Origin: Flavobacteriaceae bacterium
Lineage (GTDB): Bacteria > Bacteroidota > Bacteroidia > Flavobacteriales > Flavobacteriaceae
Direction: 5' to 3'
Length of the DNA stretch: 28,166 nt
NCBI GenBank assembly: GCA_003533785.1
Contig: DQCR01000013.1
Coordinates: forward strand, 1-28,166
Shown here: piece after piece, positions 1-8,623 of the stretch
How positions within the stretch are numbered: the stretch's first letter is position 1
Layout of the letters: each line of letters begins with the position of its first letter
Position numbers and translations under genes: made by a program
The notes under the pieces: model-generated
Told to the model about the DNA's origin: nothing
The model's database searches: none
Seen by the model: the letters and a program-made list of their open reading frames with translations, nothing else

Positions 1-333
1 GGTGGGCTGTTGATGAATTGTCTCTGTGGAATAGCGTGAGGCAAGCCCCAAAGCAGCCATAATTTTCACAGCTTTTGCCGTTCCGATTCCATTTATTTTT
101 ATCAATTCAGAGACATTTTGACGAGCAAGTTTTTGCAATTGATGATCGCTGTTTTTTAGAAGTTTTTTCATTAATTCTACGGCGTTTGACCCTGGCAATC
201 CTGTACCAATAATAAGAGCTAATAGTTCGGCATTACTCAGACTACGGACGCCTTGGGCTAGTAATTTTTCTCGGGGCCGATCCGAGTGATGCCAATCCTT
301 AATGGTCAAAGATGGTTTTTTTGGGGATTTCAT
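1..333 (-). CDS. radC: RadC family protein, amino-terminal part (cut by window edge)
   Basis: The first 111 codons of a minus-strand gene whose 3' part lies outside the window. It starts at the ATG whose complement is at 331-333. The translation contains IKDWHHSDRPREKLLAQG, then SNAELLALIIGTGLPG, and a helix-hairpin-helix-like stretch INGIGTAKAVKIMAALG. This is the normal amino-terminal layout of RadC/UPF0758 proteins. The JAB1/MPN-like metal-binding domain that would follow is not visible because of the window edge. RadC was once called a DNA repair protein; its real role is unclear and it is often linked to mobile DNA or recombination. The gene is divergent from the PaiB-like gene across 50 bp. 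Family call is firm; function is not. Confidence 0.9.
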   Translation of the reverse strand, partial: MKSPKKPSLTIKDWHHSDRPREKLLAQGVRSLSNAELLALIIGTGLPGSNAVELMKKLLKNSDHQLQKLARQNVSELIKINGIGTAKAVKIMAALGLASRYSTETIHQQPT

Positions 334-383
334 ATTCCTGTAGGTTTGCAAAATAAGATACTGTATTTTTACGGGACACGAAT

Positions 384-1016
384 ATGAAATATCCACCTCA
401 GCATCATCAAGAAGCCAATTTTGAAAATTGTGTATATCTGGCCAAAGAATACCCTTTGGCTACGGTCATTTCCTCTATAAACCAACAAATTCATAGTTCT
501 CATTTGCCTCTAGTATATCAAGAGAATGACTCGCTTGGTGTTTTTGTTGGTCATTTGGATAAATTCAATCCTCAACTAGAGGCACTGGAAAAAGGATTAG
601 AAGTGGAGTTGATTTTTCATGGTCCTGAGATTTATATTTCACCAACTACCTACCAAACCACCCAATTACCCACTTGGAATTACTTCAAGGCCCATTTTAA
701 AGGAAGCCCACGCATCATTACTGATAAGGAAACTGTCAAACAAAGTTTAATCAGCATGACAGAAGTTCTGGAAGGCAACGAGCAACGATATCGTCTTGAT
801 CCCAAAAATCCAAGAATGAAAGCGGCTTTGGACTATATCATTGGCTTTGAAATTACTATTCTAGCTTGGGAAGGCAAGCACAAAATCTCTCAGGACAAAC
901 ACACCAATGATCAGCTACTGGCTAAAGAAGCATTGTTTAATAAATTTCCAAATAGCAAAAAAGTTATCAATGAACTGTATCGGAATCACCAAACTAAAAA
1001 GACCCCACTCGACTAA
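384..1016 (+). CDS. PaiB-like FMN-binding split-barrel protein
   Basis: A 210-residue protein matching the PaiB/FMN-binding negative transcriptional regulator family in length and motifs. Visible motifs are the amino-terminal YPPQHH, HLPLV (about 40-44), IFHGP (77-81), YISP (84-87) and PTWNY (96-100), followed by AHFKG. These are the conserved flavin-pocket segments of the split-barrel fold. The family is named after Bacillus PaiB, which represses sporulation and protease genes, but many members may simply be flavin-dependent enzymes, so the regulator label should not be taken literally. It is a single gene. Its last 23 bp overlap the 3' end of the convergent mpl gene, so the two transcripts share antisense ends. 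Confidence 0.82.
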   Translation: MKYPPQHHQEANFENCVYLAKEYPLATVISSINQQIHSSHLPLVYQENDSLGVFVGHLDKFNPQLEALEKGLEVELIFHGPEIYISPTTYQTTQLPTWNYFKAHFKGSPRIITDKETVKQSLISMTEVLEGNEQRYRLDPKNPRMKAALDYIIGFEITILAWEGKHKISQDKHTNDQLLAKEALFNKFPNSKKVINELYRNHQTKKTPLD

Positions 1017-2361
1017 TTAAATTATCCCAATTGAGACCCCCGTAGTTACCCGAACTCATCATCAAAAGAACCGCATCTTCATAATTGTATTCAAGCAAGG
1101 ATTGATGCAATTCTGTAGGATTTTCAAAAACAATTACATTCGGATGTTTAAAGGCCATTTCAATAGTTTCTTTTTCCAATAAAGGACGTTTTTTGATTTT
1201 TAAAGCTACTGGGTCATAAAAAATAAAAGCCTGATCAGCTGCATTTAATGAATTGGTGAAGGCCGGAAGAAATTCTGCATCCAAGCTGCTGTAGGTATGT
1301 AACTCTAGACAGGCAATGAGTTTTTTTTCTCCAAACTGGGTTTTCACGGCTTGCGCAGTTGCTGTGACTTTGCTTGGTGAATGGGCAAAATCTTTATATA
1401 GCCAACTGGTCTTTCCTTTGATCAAGCATTCTAAACGCTTGGAAGCCCCTTTAAAAGAAGGAATGGCTTCTACAAATTCTTCTTCACTCACCCCCACAAG
1501 TTGACAAACCCACTGTGCAGCCGACAGATTGGCCATGTTGTGACTGCCAAATACGGTTAATGGTATGAGACCCTCGTTGGTCTCGAGGAAAGTGGCTCCT
1601 TGATGAATTTGATGCGTCATGGTCTGATAAGCGGTTTTTCTAATTGTATTCTCACTCGCTAGGACCAAACGACTCACCACTGAATCTTCACTATTGTATA
1701 TCACAACTCCGCCTGGCTGGATACTATTAATAAAAGACTCAAATTGGGCAATATAGCTTTCATCAGTTGGAAATACATTTACATGGTCTCTGGCAATGCC
1801 ACTAACCACAGCGATTTGAGGTTGATACCACAAGAATTTTGATTGTGGATCAATTGGTGAAGAGGGGTACTCATCCCCCTCAAGGAGAACAAAGTCATTT
1901 TCTTGGGTTAAGAGGACAGAATTATCATACCCCTCCAATGCTGCACCAATCATATAATCGATTGCAATTTGATGGTAGTTCAGCACATGGAGTATCATGG
2001 CTGTAATAGTTGTTTTACCGTGGCTCCCTGCAATGACTATACGAGTTTTTTCTTTATTGCATTCATATAGATATTGCGGATAAGAGTAGATTTTTAGTCC
2101 CAATCCTTGTGCACGAACCAACTCTGGATTGTCTAATTTGGCATGCATTCCTAATATAACAGCATCCAACTCTGGCGTTATTTTTTCCGGAAACCATCCC
2201 ATCTTTTCTGGCAGCAACCCTCGTTTTTCTAGTATACTGAATGAAGGATCAAATATCGCATCGTCACTTCCACTAATTTGGTGTCCGTGTTGGGCCAGTG
2301 CAATGGCTAAGCTATGCATAGCACTTCCTCCTATGGCAATAAAGTGAATTCGTTGTCCCAC
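994..2361 (-). CDS. mpl: UDP-N-acetylmuramate:L-alanyl-gamma-D-glutamyl-meso-DAP ligase (Mpl)
   Basis: A 455-residue Mur ligase, close to the usual length of Mpl. Mpl recycles peptidoglycan by joining UDP-MurNAc to the tripeptide recovered from the cell wall, in the cytoplasm. The amino terminus HFIAIGGSAMHSLA is the MurC/Mpl nucleotide-sugar-binding loop. The ATP loop GSHGKTT is at 112-118, EGDEY at 161-165 and DHVNVFPT at 192-199. EGDEY and a short linker favour Mpl over MurC. Translation starts at GTG (complement 2359-2361), which overlaps the TAG stop of obg by one base, so translational coupling within adk-obg-mpl is likely. Some annotations call this family simply peptidoglycan synthetase. 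Confidence 0.88.
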   Translation of the reverse strand: MGQRIHFIAIGGSAMHSLAIALAQHGHQISGSDDAIFDPSFSILEKRGLLPEKMGWFPEKITPELDAVILGMHAKLDNPELVRAQGLGLKIYSYPQYLYECNKEKTRIVIAGSHGKTTITAMILHVLNYHQIAIDYMIGAALEGYDNSVLLTQENDFVLLEGDEYPSSPIDPQSKFLWYQPQIAVVSGIARDHVNVFPTDESYIAQFESFINSIQPGGVVIYNSEDSVVSRLVLASENTIRKTAYQTMTHQIHQGATFLETNEGLIPLTVFGSHNMANLSAAQWVCQLVGVSEEEFVEAIPSFKGASKRLECLIKGKTSWLYKDFAHSPSKVTATAQAVKTQFGEKKLIACLELHTYSSLDAEFLPAFTNSLNAADQAFIFYDPVALKIKKRPLLEKETIEMAFKHPNVIVFENPTELHQSLLEYNYEDAVLLMMSSGNYGGLNWDNLISRVGSF

Positions 2362-3368
2362 TATATTACTTTATTTAATAAATGCCAAAGCGCATCTTTC
2401 ATCTCTTGGAGTCCTTGTTGCGCAATAGATGAAATCATAAAATGGGGTATTTCTCCAAACTGTTCTTTCATTTCTATTTGATATTCCTTCCTAAGCTCGT
2501 CATCCAATAAGTCGCACTTGGTTAATACAACTATATAATCTTTATCAATGAGTTCGGGATTGTAGGCAATGAGTTCTGCTTGAAGTGTATCAAAAGCCTG
2601 TTTTACATTTTGAGTATCCGCAGGAATCATAAAAAGTAATAAAGAGTTACGTTCTATATGGCGAAGAAAATAATGCCCCAAGCCTTTTCCTTCTGAAGCA
2701 CCCTCAATTATACCTGGGATGTCCGCCATAACGAACGATTGAAAATCGCGATAGGGAACAATTCCCAAATTGGGTTTGAGGGTAGTAAATTCATAATCAG
2801 CAATCTTGGGTTTCGCTGCAGTTAAGGTAGCCAAAAGGGTTGATTTTCCTGCATTGGGAAATCCAACTAATCCCACATCAGCCAATACTTTCAATTCTAG
2901 TGTAAGCTGAATACTCGATCCTTCTAAACCCGATTGTGCGTATCTGGGCGTTTGCCTTGTCGCTGACTTAAAATGCCAATTACCACGACCTCCTAATCCT
3001 CCTTTGAGTACTATTTCTTCTTGGTTTTTTTCGGTTATTTCAAAAAGAATTTCTTGATTTTCTGCATTTTTGACTACCGTCCCAAGGGGAACATCAATAA
3101 AAACATCTTCCCCTTGAGCGCCAGAACTACGACTCTTGCCTCCTGATTCTCCGTGACCAGCACTGAAATGTTTTTTAAATTTGAAGGGGTAAAGTGTCCA
3201 AAGATTGGTATTGGCTCGAATGATAACATGTCCTCCGCGGCCACCATCGCCTCCGTCGGGCCCCCCTTTAGCAACAAATTTTTCACGGCGTAAATGAGTT
3301 GATCCGCTACCTCCGTTTCCAGAAGTAACAAATAACTTAACATAATCAACAAAATTGCCTTCGGTCAT
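2361..3368 (-). CDS. obg: Obg-family GTPase (ObgE/CgtA)
   Basis: A 335-residue protein with an amino-terminal glycine-rich Obg fold (about 5-160, with [14 protein letters not shown] and [11 protein letters not shown]) followed by a G domain. The GTP motifs are G1 GFPNAGKST (169-177), G3 DIPG (216-219), G4 TKCD (283-286) and G5 SSIA (313-316). The variable carboxy-terminal domain of some Obg proteins is absent, as is usual in this phylum. Obg GTPases associate with the 50S ribosomal subunit and act in its assembly and in growth control. The gene lies 6 bp downstream of adk and its stop overlaps the start of mpl, so the three probably form one transcript. Confidence 0.95.
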   Translation of the reverse strand: MTEGNFVDYVKLFVTSGNGGSGSTHLRREKFVAKGGPDGGDGGRGGHVIIRANTNLWTLYPFKFKKHFSAGHGESGGKSRSSGAQGEDVFIDVPLGTVVKNAENQEILFEITEKNQEEIVLKGGLGGRGNWHFKSATRQTPRYAQSGLEGSSIQLTLELKVLADVGLVGFPNAGKSTLLATLTAAKPKIADYEFTTLKPNLGIVPYRDFQSFVMADIPGIIEGASEGKGLGHYFLRHIERNSLLLFMIPADTQNVKQAFDTLQAELIAYNPELIDKDYIVVLTKCDLLDDELRKEYQIEMKEQFGEIPHFMISSIAQQGLQEMKDALWHLLNKVI

Positions 3369-3374
3369 TGCAAA

Positions 3375-3947
3375 TCAAATGCTGTCTATCAACTGGGTTA
3401 GACGTTCGCTAATTTCCTCTAAGGTTCCAATACCGTCAACCGAATGAAATTTATTTTGTTGTTGATAATAACTTTTTAATGGAGCAGTCTTCTGTTTATA
3501 TTCTTCAAAACGATTTCTGATTTTTACCTCATCTTGATCGTCTGAACGACCACTAGTTTCCCCTCTTTTAAGAAGGCGCTCTACCAATACATCATCAGAT
3601 GCTTCTAAAGCAACAGTAGCTGAAATATTAAGATTTTGTTTAGCTAAAAAAATATCCAAAGCTTCTGCTTGGGCTTGAGTTCGAGGAAAACCATCAAATA
3701 TAAATCCGGCCGCATTTGGATTTTTTTGAACCTCTGCTTCCAACATGTCAATGGTGACTTGATCGGGTACTAGATCACCCCCATCAATGTAGGACTGTGC
3801 TAAAATGCCCAAAGGGGTTTTATTTTTAATATTGTACCGAAACAAATCTCCTGTCGAAATGTGTACTAAGTTGTAGTGTTCCTTTAGCAATGCTGCCTGT
3901 GTTCCCTTGCCCGCTCCCGGTTTTCCAAAAAATACCAGTATTTTCAT
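3375..3947 (-). CDS. adk: Adenylate kinase
   Basis: A 190-residue kinase that interconverts ATP plus AMP with two ADP. The ATP loop GKPGAGKGT is at 8-16, STGDLFR follows near 31-37, DGFPRT is the AMP-binding segment and RGETSGRSDDQ belongs to the LID region. The LID is short and has no zinc-binding cysteines, so this is a short-form enzyme. It heads the minus-strand adk-obg-mpl cluster. A perfect TAnnTTTG box lies 23 bp upstream of the start codon. It is divergent from purK across 91 bp, so two nucleotide-metabolism transcripts start from one intergenic region. Confidence 0.96.
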   Translation of the reverse strand: MKILVFFGKPGAGKGTQAALLKEHYNLVHISTGDLFRYNIKNKTPLGILAQSYIDGGDLVPDQVTIDMLEAEVQKNPNAAGFIFDGFPRTQAQAEALDIFLAKQNLNISATVALEASDDVLVERLLKRGETSGRSDDQDEVKIRNRFEEYKQKTAPLKSYYQQQNKFHSVDGIGTLEEISERLTQLIDSI

Positions 3948-3969
3948 GAATCTTGTAAAATATGAAGGT

Positions 3970-3977
3970 CAAAGATA
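3970..3977 (-). promoter_or_regulatory. Candidate -7 box for adk-obg-mpl
   Basis: Read on the minus strand this is TATCTTTG, a full match to the Bacteroidota -7 consensus TAnnTTTG, 22 nt before the adk start. I see no convincing -33 TTTG at the usual distance, so only half of the promoter is supported. Confidence 0.45.
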
Positions 3978-4038
3978 TCTATTTTGTGCCCCTTTTTTCC
4001 CATAGCGGAAAGATATCCGTATTTTTACTTTAAAATTG

Positions 4039-5196
4039 ATGATGAGTTATTTTTCAGGGACAAAATCAATTGGAATCCTAGGAGGAGGGCAACTTGGAAA
4101 AATGCTATTGTACTGCACCCGACAATGGGATATTAAAACTCATGTCCTCGACCCGAATCCCAAAGCACCTGCGCGTTTGGCCTGTGATTCTTTTCATATT
4201 GGTGATTTAATGGATTATCAAACGGTTGTTGCTTTTGGTCAGCAAGTAGATATACTCACCATCGAAATTGAAAATGTGAATGTAGACGCACTAAAAACCC
4301 TTCAAAAGGAAGGGCTCAAAGTTTACCCACAACCCGAAGTTCTTGAGTCCATCCAAAACAAATGTGTACAAAAAGAATTTTATAACAAACACAATATCCC
4401 TACTTCACCTTTTATAAATTTTGACACCTTAGAGGCACTGAAAGAAGCTGTTCTCAAAGGCAATCTTTCTTTCCCATTTGTTTGGAAGTCGAGTCAGTTG
4501 GGCTATGATGGTTATGGGGTTCATATCGTACGAGGCAATAAAGATTTGGAAGAATTACAAGAGGGAGCTTGTTTGGCAGAAGACTTGATCCCCTTTAAAA
4601 AAGAACTGGCTGTTATGGTTTGCCGTCGTCCTCGGGGTGAAATAAAAGTATATCCATTGGTAGAAATGGAATTTCATCCTACCGCCAACCAAGTTGAATA
4701 CGTGTTGTGTCCTGCTCAGGTAGATTCTAAAATTGAAAAAAAAGCCAATGATGTAGCACGGTTGGTCTCAGAAAAATTTAACCATGTCGGTCTCTTAGCT
4801 GTGGAGCTATTTCTAACGCAAGAGGGAGATATTCTTGTGAATGAAGTTGCCCCCAGGCCCCACAATAGTGGGCATTACACTTTAGAAGCAGCCTACACTT
4901 CTCAATTTGAACAACACATTCGAGCTATTCTGGACTTACCCCTAGGGAACACCTCAAACAAAGTGAGTTCTGTGATGGTCAATTTGGTAGGAAAAGAAGG
5001 ATTTCAAGGACCCGTTTTCTACCAAAATATAGATCAAATATTAGGAATGGAGGGTGTTTGTCCTCATATATATGGAAAAAAAGAGACCCGCCCTTTTAGA
5101 AAAATGGGCCACGTCACTATCGTCCATCCCGAGCTTGCCTATGCACGTAAGCTCGCTGAACAAGTTAAAGAATCCATTGAAGTAATAAGTAAATAA
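4039..5196 (+). CDS. purK: 5-(carboxyamino)imidazole ribonucleotide synthase (PurK)
   Basis: A 385-residue ATP-grasp enzyme of de novo purine synthesis. It uses ATP and bicarbonate to convert AIR to N5-CAIR. The amino terminus SIGILGGGQLGKML is the PurK signature. FVWKSSQLGYDGYGV is the ATP-grasp lysine and glycine-rich loop, and NEVAPRPHNSGHYT is the conserved metal and substrate segment near the carboxy end. There are two adjacent ATG codons (4039 and 4042) preceded by an in-frame TTG; I chose the first ATG. purE starts one base after the stop codon, so the two genes are surely co-transcribed. They supply consecutive steps. Confidence 0.96.
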   Translation: MMSYFSGTKSIGILGGGQLGKMLLYCTRQWDIKTHVLDPNPKAPARLACDSFHIGDLMDYQTVVAFGQQVDILTIEIENVNVDALKTLQKEGLKVYPQPEVLESIQNKCVQKEFYNKHNIPTSPFINFDTLEALKEAVLKGNLSFPFVWKSSQLGYDGYGVHIVRGNKDLEELQEGACLAEDLIPFKKELAVMVCRRPRGEIKVYPLVEMEFHPTANQVEYVLCPAQVDSKIEKKANDVARLVSEKFNHVGLLAVELFLTQEGDILVNEVAPRPHNSGHYTLEAAYTSQFEQHIRAILDLPLGNTSNKVSSVMVNLVGKEGFQGPVFYQNIDQILGMEGVCPHIYGKKETRPFRKMGHVTIVHPELAYARKLAEQVKESIEVISK

Positions 5197-5197
5197 T

Positions 5198-5680
5198 ATG
5201 GCAACAGTAGGAATTATTATGGGCAGTCAATCCGATCTCCCCGTTATGCAAGAAGCGATTGATATCCTTAAAGAATTTGGGATTGCTGTCGCAGTAGATA
5301 TTGTTTCAGCACACCGCACCCCTGAGAAACTGATGGACTATGGTCAAAATGCCCATCAACGAGGTATTGCGGTAATTATCGCTGGAGCCGGGGGCGCTGC
5401 CCACCTTCCTGGGATGATTGCTTCACTCAGCCCACTCCCAGTCATCGGCGTTCCTATCAAATCCAAAAAATCTATCGATGGATGGGATTCTATTCTTTCC
5501 ATTTTACAAATGCCAGGGGGAGTACCTGTAGCAACTGTGGCCTTGGATGGGGCAAAAAATGCAGGCCTTTTGGCTGCACAAATTTTAGGATCCAGCGACG
5601 CACAGCTCCAACAAAAGATGATCGCTTATAAAAAAACTTTAGCAGAAAAAGTGCATGAAAGTGCTAAAAAACTTAAATGA
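5198..5680 (+). CDS. purE: N5-carboxyaminoimidazole ribonucleotide mutase (PurE, class I)
   Basis: A 160-residue protein that moves the carboxyl group of N5-CAIR to give CAIR, directly after the PurK step. The motifs are GSQSDLPVM (9-17), SAHRTP (37-42) and AGAGGAAHLPGM (62-73), with the catalytic histidine in AHLPG. MPGGVPVATVA near 110 is also typical. Presence of a neighbouring purK and this sequence pattern fit class I PurE rather than the AIR carboxylase of animals. It is separated from purK by one base and from the M3 peptidase by 7 bases. Confidence 0.97.
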   Translation: MATVGIIMGSQSDLPVMQEAIDILKEFGIAVAVDIVSAHRTPEKLMDYGQNAHQRGIAVIIAGAGGAAHLPGMIASLSPLPVIGVPIKSKKSIDGWDSILSILQMPGGVPVATVALDGAKNAGLLAAQILGSSDAQLQQKMIAYKKTLAEKVHESAKKLK

Positions 5681-5687
5681 TTAAATT

Positions 5688-7712
5688 TTGAACAATCCGT
5701 TACTTCTTCCCTTTGAGACCCCCTACCAAGCAGCCCCTTTCTCAAAAATTAAACCTGAACACTTTCTACCGGCCATTGAAGAATCAATTCGACTGGCAAA
5801 AGAAGAATTGGAAGAACTGCTTAGCCAACCACAGACTCCTACCTTTCAAAACACATTCCCACCACTCGATACTTTGGGCGAATTGCTCAATCGGAATACG
5901 AGTTTATTATTTAATTTGAATGCATCTGAAACCACTGAGGGAATTCAAAAAGCGGCACAGCTAGCTGCTCCCCTAGTAACAGATTTTCAAAATGCATTGC
6001 GGTTGGATTCTCGATTATTTGATCGGATTAAATTCGTTTATGAAAACACTGACAGAAGCACCCTAAATGCTGAAGAACAAACCCTGTTAGAAAAAAAATA
6101 CAAGGGGTTTACGCGAAACGGAGCCTTGCTTACTGAGGCAGGGAAAAAGCGGCTGCGTTCTATTGATAGCACTCTAGCAAAGCATTCGCTTAGCTTTGGC
6201 AAGCATGTTTTAGCAGACACTCAAGCCTATTTTCTTCACTTGACTCAAGAGGAAGACCTAAAAGGATTACCCAAGCAAGTTATAGAGGCGGCTGGAATAA
6301 TGGCTCAGCATAAGGGTTTAGAAGGATGGGTATTTACTCTCGATTTTCCAAGTTACGTTCCCTTTATAACGTATGCTGAAAACCGTTCTTTACGAAAAAA
6401 AATGGTTTTAGCTCATGGGAAAAGAGGATTCCAAAATAATAAAAACAATACTATTTCTTTAATTATCGAAATCATCAAACTTCGAAAAGAGCGTGCCGAA
6501 TTGCTAGGATATTCTTCCCATGCTTCCTATGCTATGGAAGAGCGTATGGCTGAATCTGAAGAGCGCGTTCATTCATTTCTTTCATTATTATACGACAAGG
6601 CTGCACCGGCTGCCAACAAAGAATGGAACGCTTTGGAACAACTGGCGCAAACTCAGCTTGAAGGAGAACCTATCCAAAAATGGGATACGGCATTTTTAAC
6701 TGAAAAACTAAAACAAAAACAGATTGATTTAGACGAGCAAGAATTGAAGCCTTATTTTGAATTAACTCAAGTACTGAAGGGTCTTTTCGCAATTGTGGGC
6801 CAACTCTATGGGCTCAATTTTAGTTTTTCAAAAAAGATCGAAGGATATCATCCAGATGTACAATCCTATGAGGTTACCAATGATAAGGGAGCTTTTGTTT
6901 CACTACTTTATATGGATTTTTTTCCTCGTTCTGGGAAGCGAGGGGGAGCCTGGATGACTACCTACCTATCTCAAAACAAAAAAAGGCGTCCGCACGTTTC
7001 AGTCGTTTGCAACTTTACACCTCCAACAAAGACTACCCCCTCGTTACTAAGTTTTCAAGAGGTCACTACCTTATTTCATGAGTTTGGTCATGCGCTTCAC
7101 GGAATGTTAGCAAACACTACCTATGCCAGCCTAAGTGGAACCAACGTGTACTGGGATTTTGTGGAATTACCCAGCCAATTAATGGAGAACTGGTGCTTTG
7201 AAAAGGCAGCGTTGGAAGGATTTGCCAGACATTATCAAACGGGAAAAACCCTGCCAGAAAATTTAATAGTTAAACTTAAAAAGAAAGCCCAATTTCAGCA
7301 AGGATTACAAACCCTGCGTCAATTGAGTTTTGCCTTATTAGATCTATCCTTTCACAACGATAAGGCAAACGAAATTGAAGATGTAAAGGATCATGAAATG
7401 AAGGTCATGGCCCCTTTTCAAAGAACACCAAGTATTCCAGAAAATATAATATGTACAGCCTTTTCACATATTTTTCAGGGTGGATACGCAGCCGGATATT
7501 ACAGCTATAAATGGGCAGAGGTGTTAGATGCGGACGCCTTTGAATATTTTAAGGAACAGGGCATTCTAAATCCTAAAACAGCTAAAGAATTTGCCTCCTC
7601 TATTTTGTCTAAAGGGGGAACTGAACATCCAATGAAATTATATAAAAGATTTCGCGGCAAGGAACCCAACATAGAGGCACTACTTAATAGAAGTGGGTTG
7701 ATTAATGCTTGA
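5688..7712 (+). CDS. M3 family zinc metallopeptidase (oligopeptidase A / Dcp type)
   Basis: A 674-residue peptidase of the thimet oligopeptidase family, which cleaves short peptides, probably in the cytoplasm because no signal peptide is seen. The zinc site is HEFGH (464-468) with the third ligand glutamate 493 in DFVELPSQ. The amino terminus has PFETPYQAAPFSKIKPEHF, the standard start of this family. There is no ATG anywhere near: the in-frame TAA at 5682 is followed by ATT and then TTG at 5688, so TTG is the likely start. The gene is 7 bp after purE. Its 3' end overlaps the convergent membrane-protein gene by 11 bp. I cannot separate oligopeptidase A from dipeptidyl carboxypeptidase by eye. 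Confidence 0.9.
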   Translation: MNNPLLLPFETPYQAAPFSKIKPEHFLPAIEESIRLAKEELEELLSQPQTPTFQNTFPPLDTLGELLNRNTSLLFNLNASETTEGIQKAAQLAAPLVTDFQNALRLDSRLFDRIKFVYENTDRSTLNAEEQTLLEKKYKGFTRNGALLTEAGKKRLRSIDSTLAKHSLSFGKHVLADTQAYFLHLTQEEDLKGLPKQVIEAAGIMAQHKGLEGWVFTLDFPSYVPFITYAENRSLRKKMVLAHGKRGFQNNKNNTISLIIEIIKLRKERAELLGYSSHASYAMEERMAESEERVHSFLSLLYDKAAPAANKEWNALEQLAQTQLEGEPIQKWDTAFLTEKLKQKQIDLDEQELKPYFELTQVLKGLFAIVGQLYGLNFSFSKKIEGYHPDVQSYEVTNDKGAFVSLLYMDFFPRSGKRGGAWMTTYLSQNKKRRPHVSVVCNFTPPTKTTPSLLSFQEVTTLFHEFGHALHGMLANTTYASLSGTNVYWDFVELPSQLMENWCFEKAALEGFARHYQTGKTLPENLIVKLKKKAQFQQGLQTLRQLSFALLDLSFHNDKANEIEDVKDHEMKVMAPFQRTPSIPENIICTAFSHIFQGGYAAGYYSYKWAEVLDADAFEYFKEQGILNPKTAKEFASSILSKGGTEHPMKLYKRFRGKEPNIEALLNRSGLINA

Positions 7713-8499
7713 TGAGCCAACTCAAAAGCAACCATAAAATCGGAATCCCTTCCATCCAAAAACTTGAATAGTACGCATTCTGTGAGCTACTGGCTCTGAG
7801 CAGTCCAAACCACAAAAAACTATGGACACATAAGGTGATTTCTATAGGTTGCCATTGGGCCGCCAGTGAAAAAAAAACCGAAAGAAGAATCCCAACTGTG
7901 CCAAGGATTTTAGTTTTTAAGACCCCAAATCGTTGGGGCCAGGTTCGCAACTCAACAGCATCTGTTTTCAAATCTCGAATTTCAAATGGCAGGGTTGCAC
8001 AAAGGATAAAAACAAAACGATGTGCAAATACAGAAATAGCAAAAATAAGGTCTACGGTTTGGTCAACTATAGGAAAACAGACCGTAAACAATGCCCATAC
8101 TACCGCAACCCAATAAATCTTAATTTTTCTTTGATTGCGAAGATTTACTTTTCCCTTTTGAAAAGGGTAGGCATAAAAAAAACCCATCATACTAATAGCT
8201 AAAAAAACCCCTTTCTGTGGCCAAGATAAAAACCAGAAGACGAGGCAAAGGAAAATTATTAAACTCCAAACGAGTATGGGATACCGAGTGGGTAAAAAGA
8301 GATATTTCCCTTTTCTGACCCAATTATACTTAATTGTATTGTACCCCAAAACTGTCGCCGCAAATCCACAGAAATACAAAAGCGGATCAAGAGCTATTTC
8401 AAACTGAAATGAGGTCACAGCAAATAAAGAAACAACAGCCAAACCAACGTGCATGCTAGAATGAACATAAAATTCGAAAATACTACGGATTTGTTTCAT
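7702..8499 (-). CDS. UbiA-like integral membrane protein
   Basis: A 265-residue protein with about seven to eight hydrophobic segments spread along its length. PFEIRDLKTD (171-180) resembles the second aspartate-rich motif of UbiA prenyltransferases, followed by TWPQRFG, which fits the usual T-x-P-x-x-x-G. The first aspartate-rich motif is expected near 53-59, but there the sequence is YNTIKYN with no aspartate. UbiA enzymes move isoprenyl chains to aromatic or other acceptors and need both motifs for magnesium-diphosphate binding. This protein may be a catalytically changed relative. I have seen similar flavobacterial proteins described only as hypothetical. Single gene, convergent with the peptidase and divergent from gcvP. 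Confidence 0.65.
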   Translation of the reverse strand: MKQIRSIFEFYVHSSMHVGLAVVSLFAVTSFQFEIALDPLLYFCGFAATVLGYNTIKYNWVRKGKYLFLPTRYPILVWSLIIFLCLVFWFLSWPQKGVFLAISMMGFFYAYPFQKGKVNLRNQRKIKIYWVAVVWALFTVCFPIVDQTVDLIFAISVFAHRFVFILCATLPFEIRDLKTDAVELRTWPQRFGVLKTKILGTVGILLSVFFSLAAQWQPIEITLCVHSFLWFGLLRASSSQNAYYSSFWMEGIPILWLLLSWLIKH

Positions 8500-8504
8500 T
8501 CAAG

Positions 8505-8533
8505 CAAAAGTATTCAAAGTGTTAATAACTCAA
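8505..8533 (-). promoter_or_regulatory. Candidate promoter of the UbiA-like gene
   Basis: On the minus strand TTG (8531-8533), an 18-nt spacer, then TACTTTTG (8505-8512), a full TAnnTTTG match. The box ends only 5 nt before the start codon, so a transcript from here would be almost leaderless. Either that is true or the match is chance. Confidence 0.4.
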
Positions 8534-8597
8534 GAAAAGCGTTGAAAATTAATTTAGAGAGACCTAGATTTTTTATACAAAATGTTTTGAAAAAAAT

Positions 8598-8605
8598 TAA
8601 TTTTG
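8598..8605 (+). promoter_or_regulatory. Candidate -7 box for gcvP
   Basis: TAATTTTG fits TAnnTTTG exactly and lies 18 nt before the gcvP ATG. A -33 TTTG at the usual spacing is not clear. I see no glycine-riboswitch-like fold in the 124-bp upstream region. Confidence 0.4.
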
Positions 8606-8623
8606 ATAGTAAATATTTCTTAA

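Noticed and set aside
8500..8623. Glycine riboswitch upstream of gcvP
   Set aside because: The region is only 124 bp, very AT-rich, and shows none of the GC-rich paired core expected for that riboswitch.
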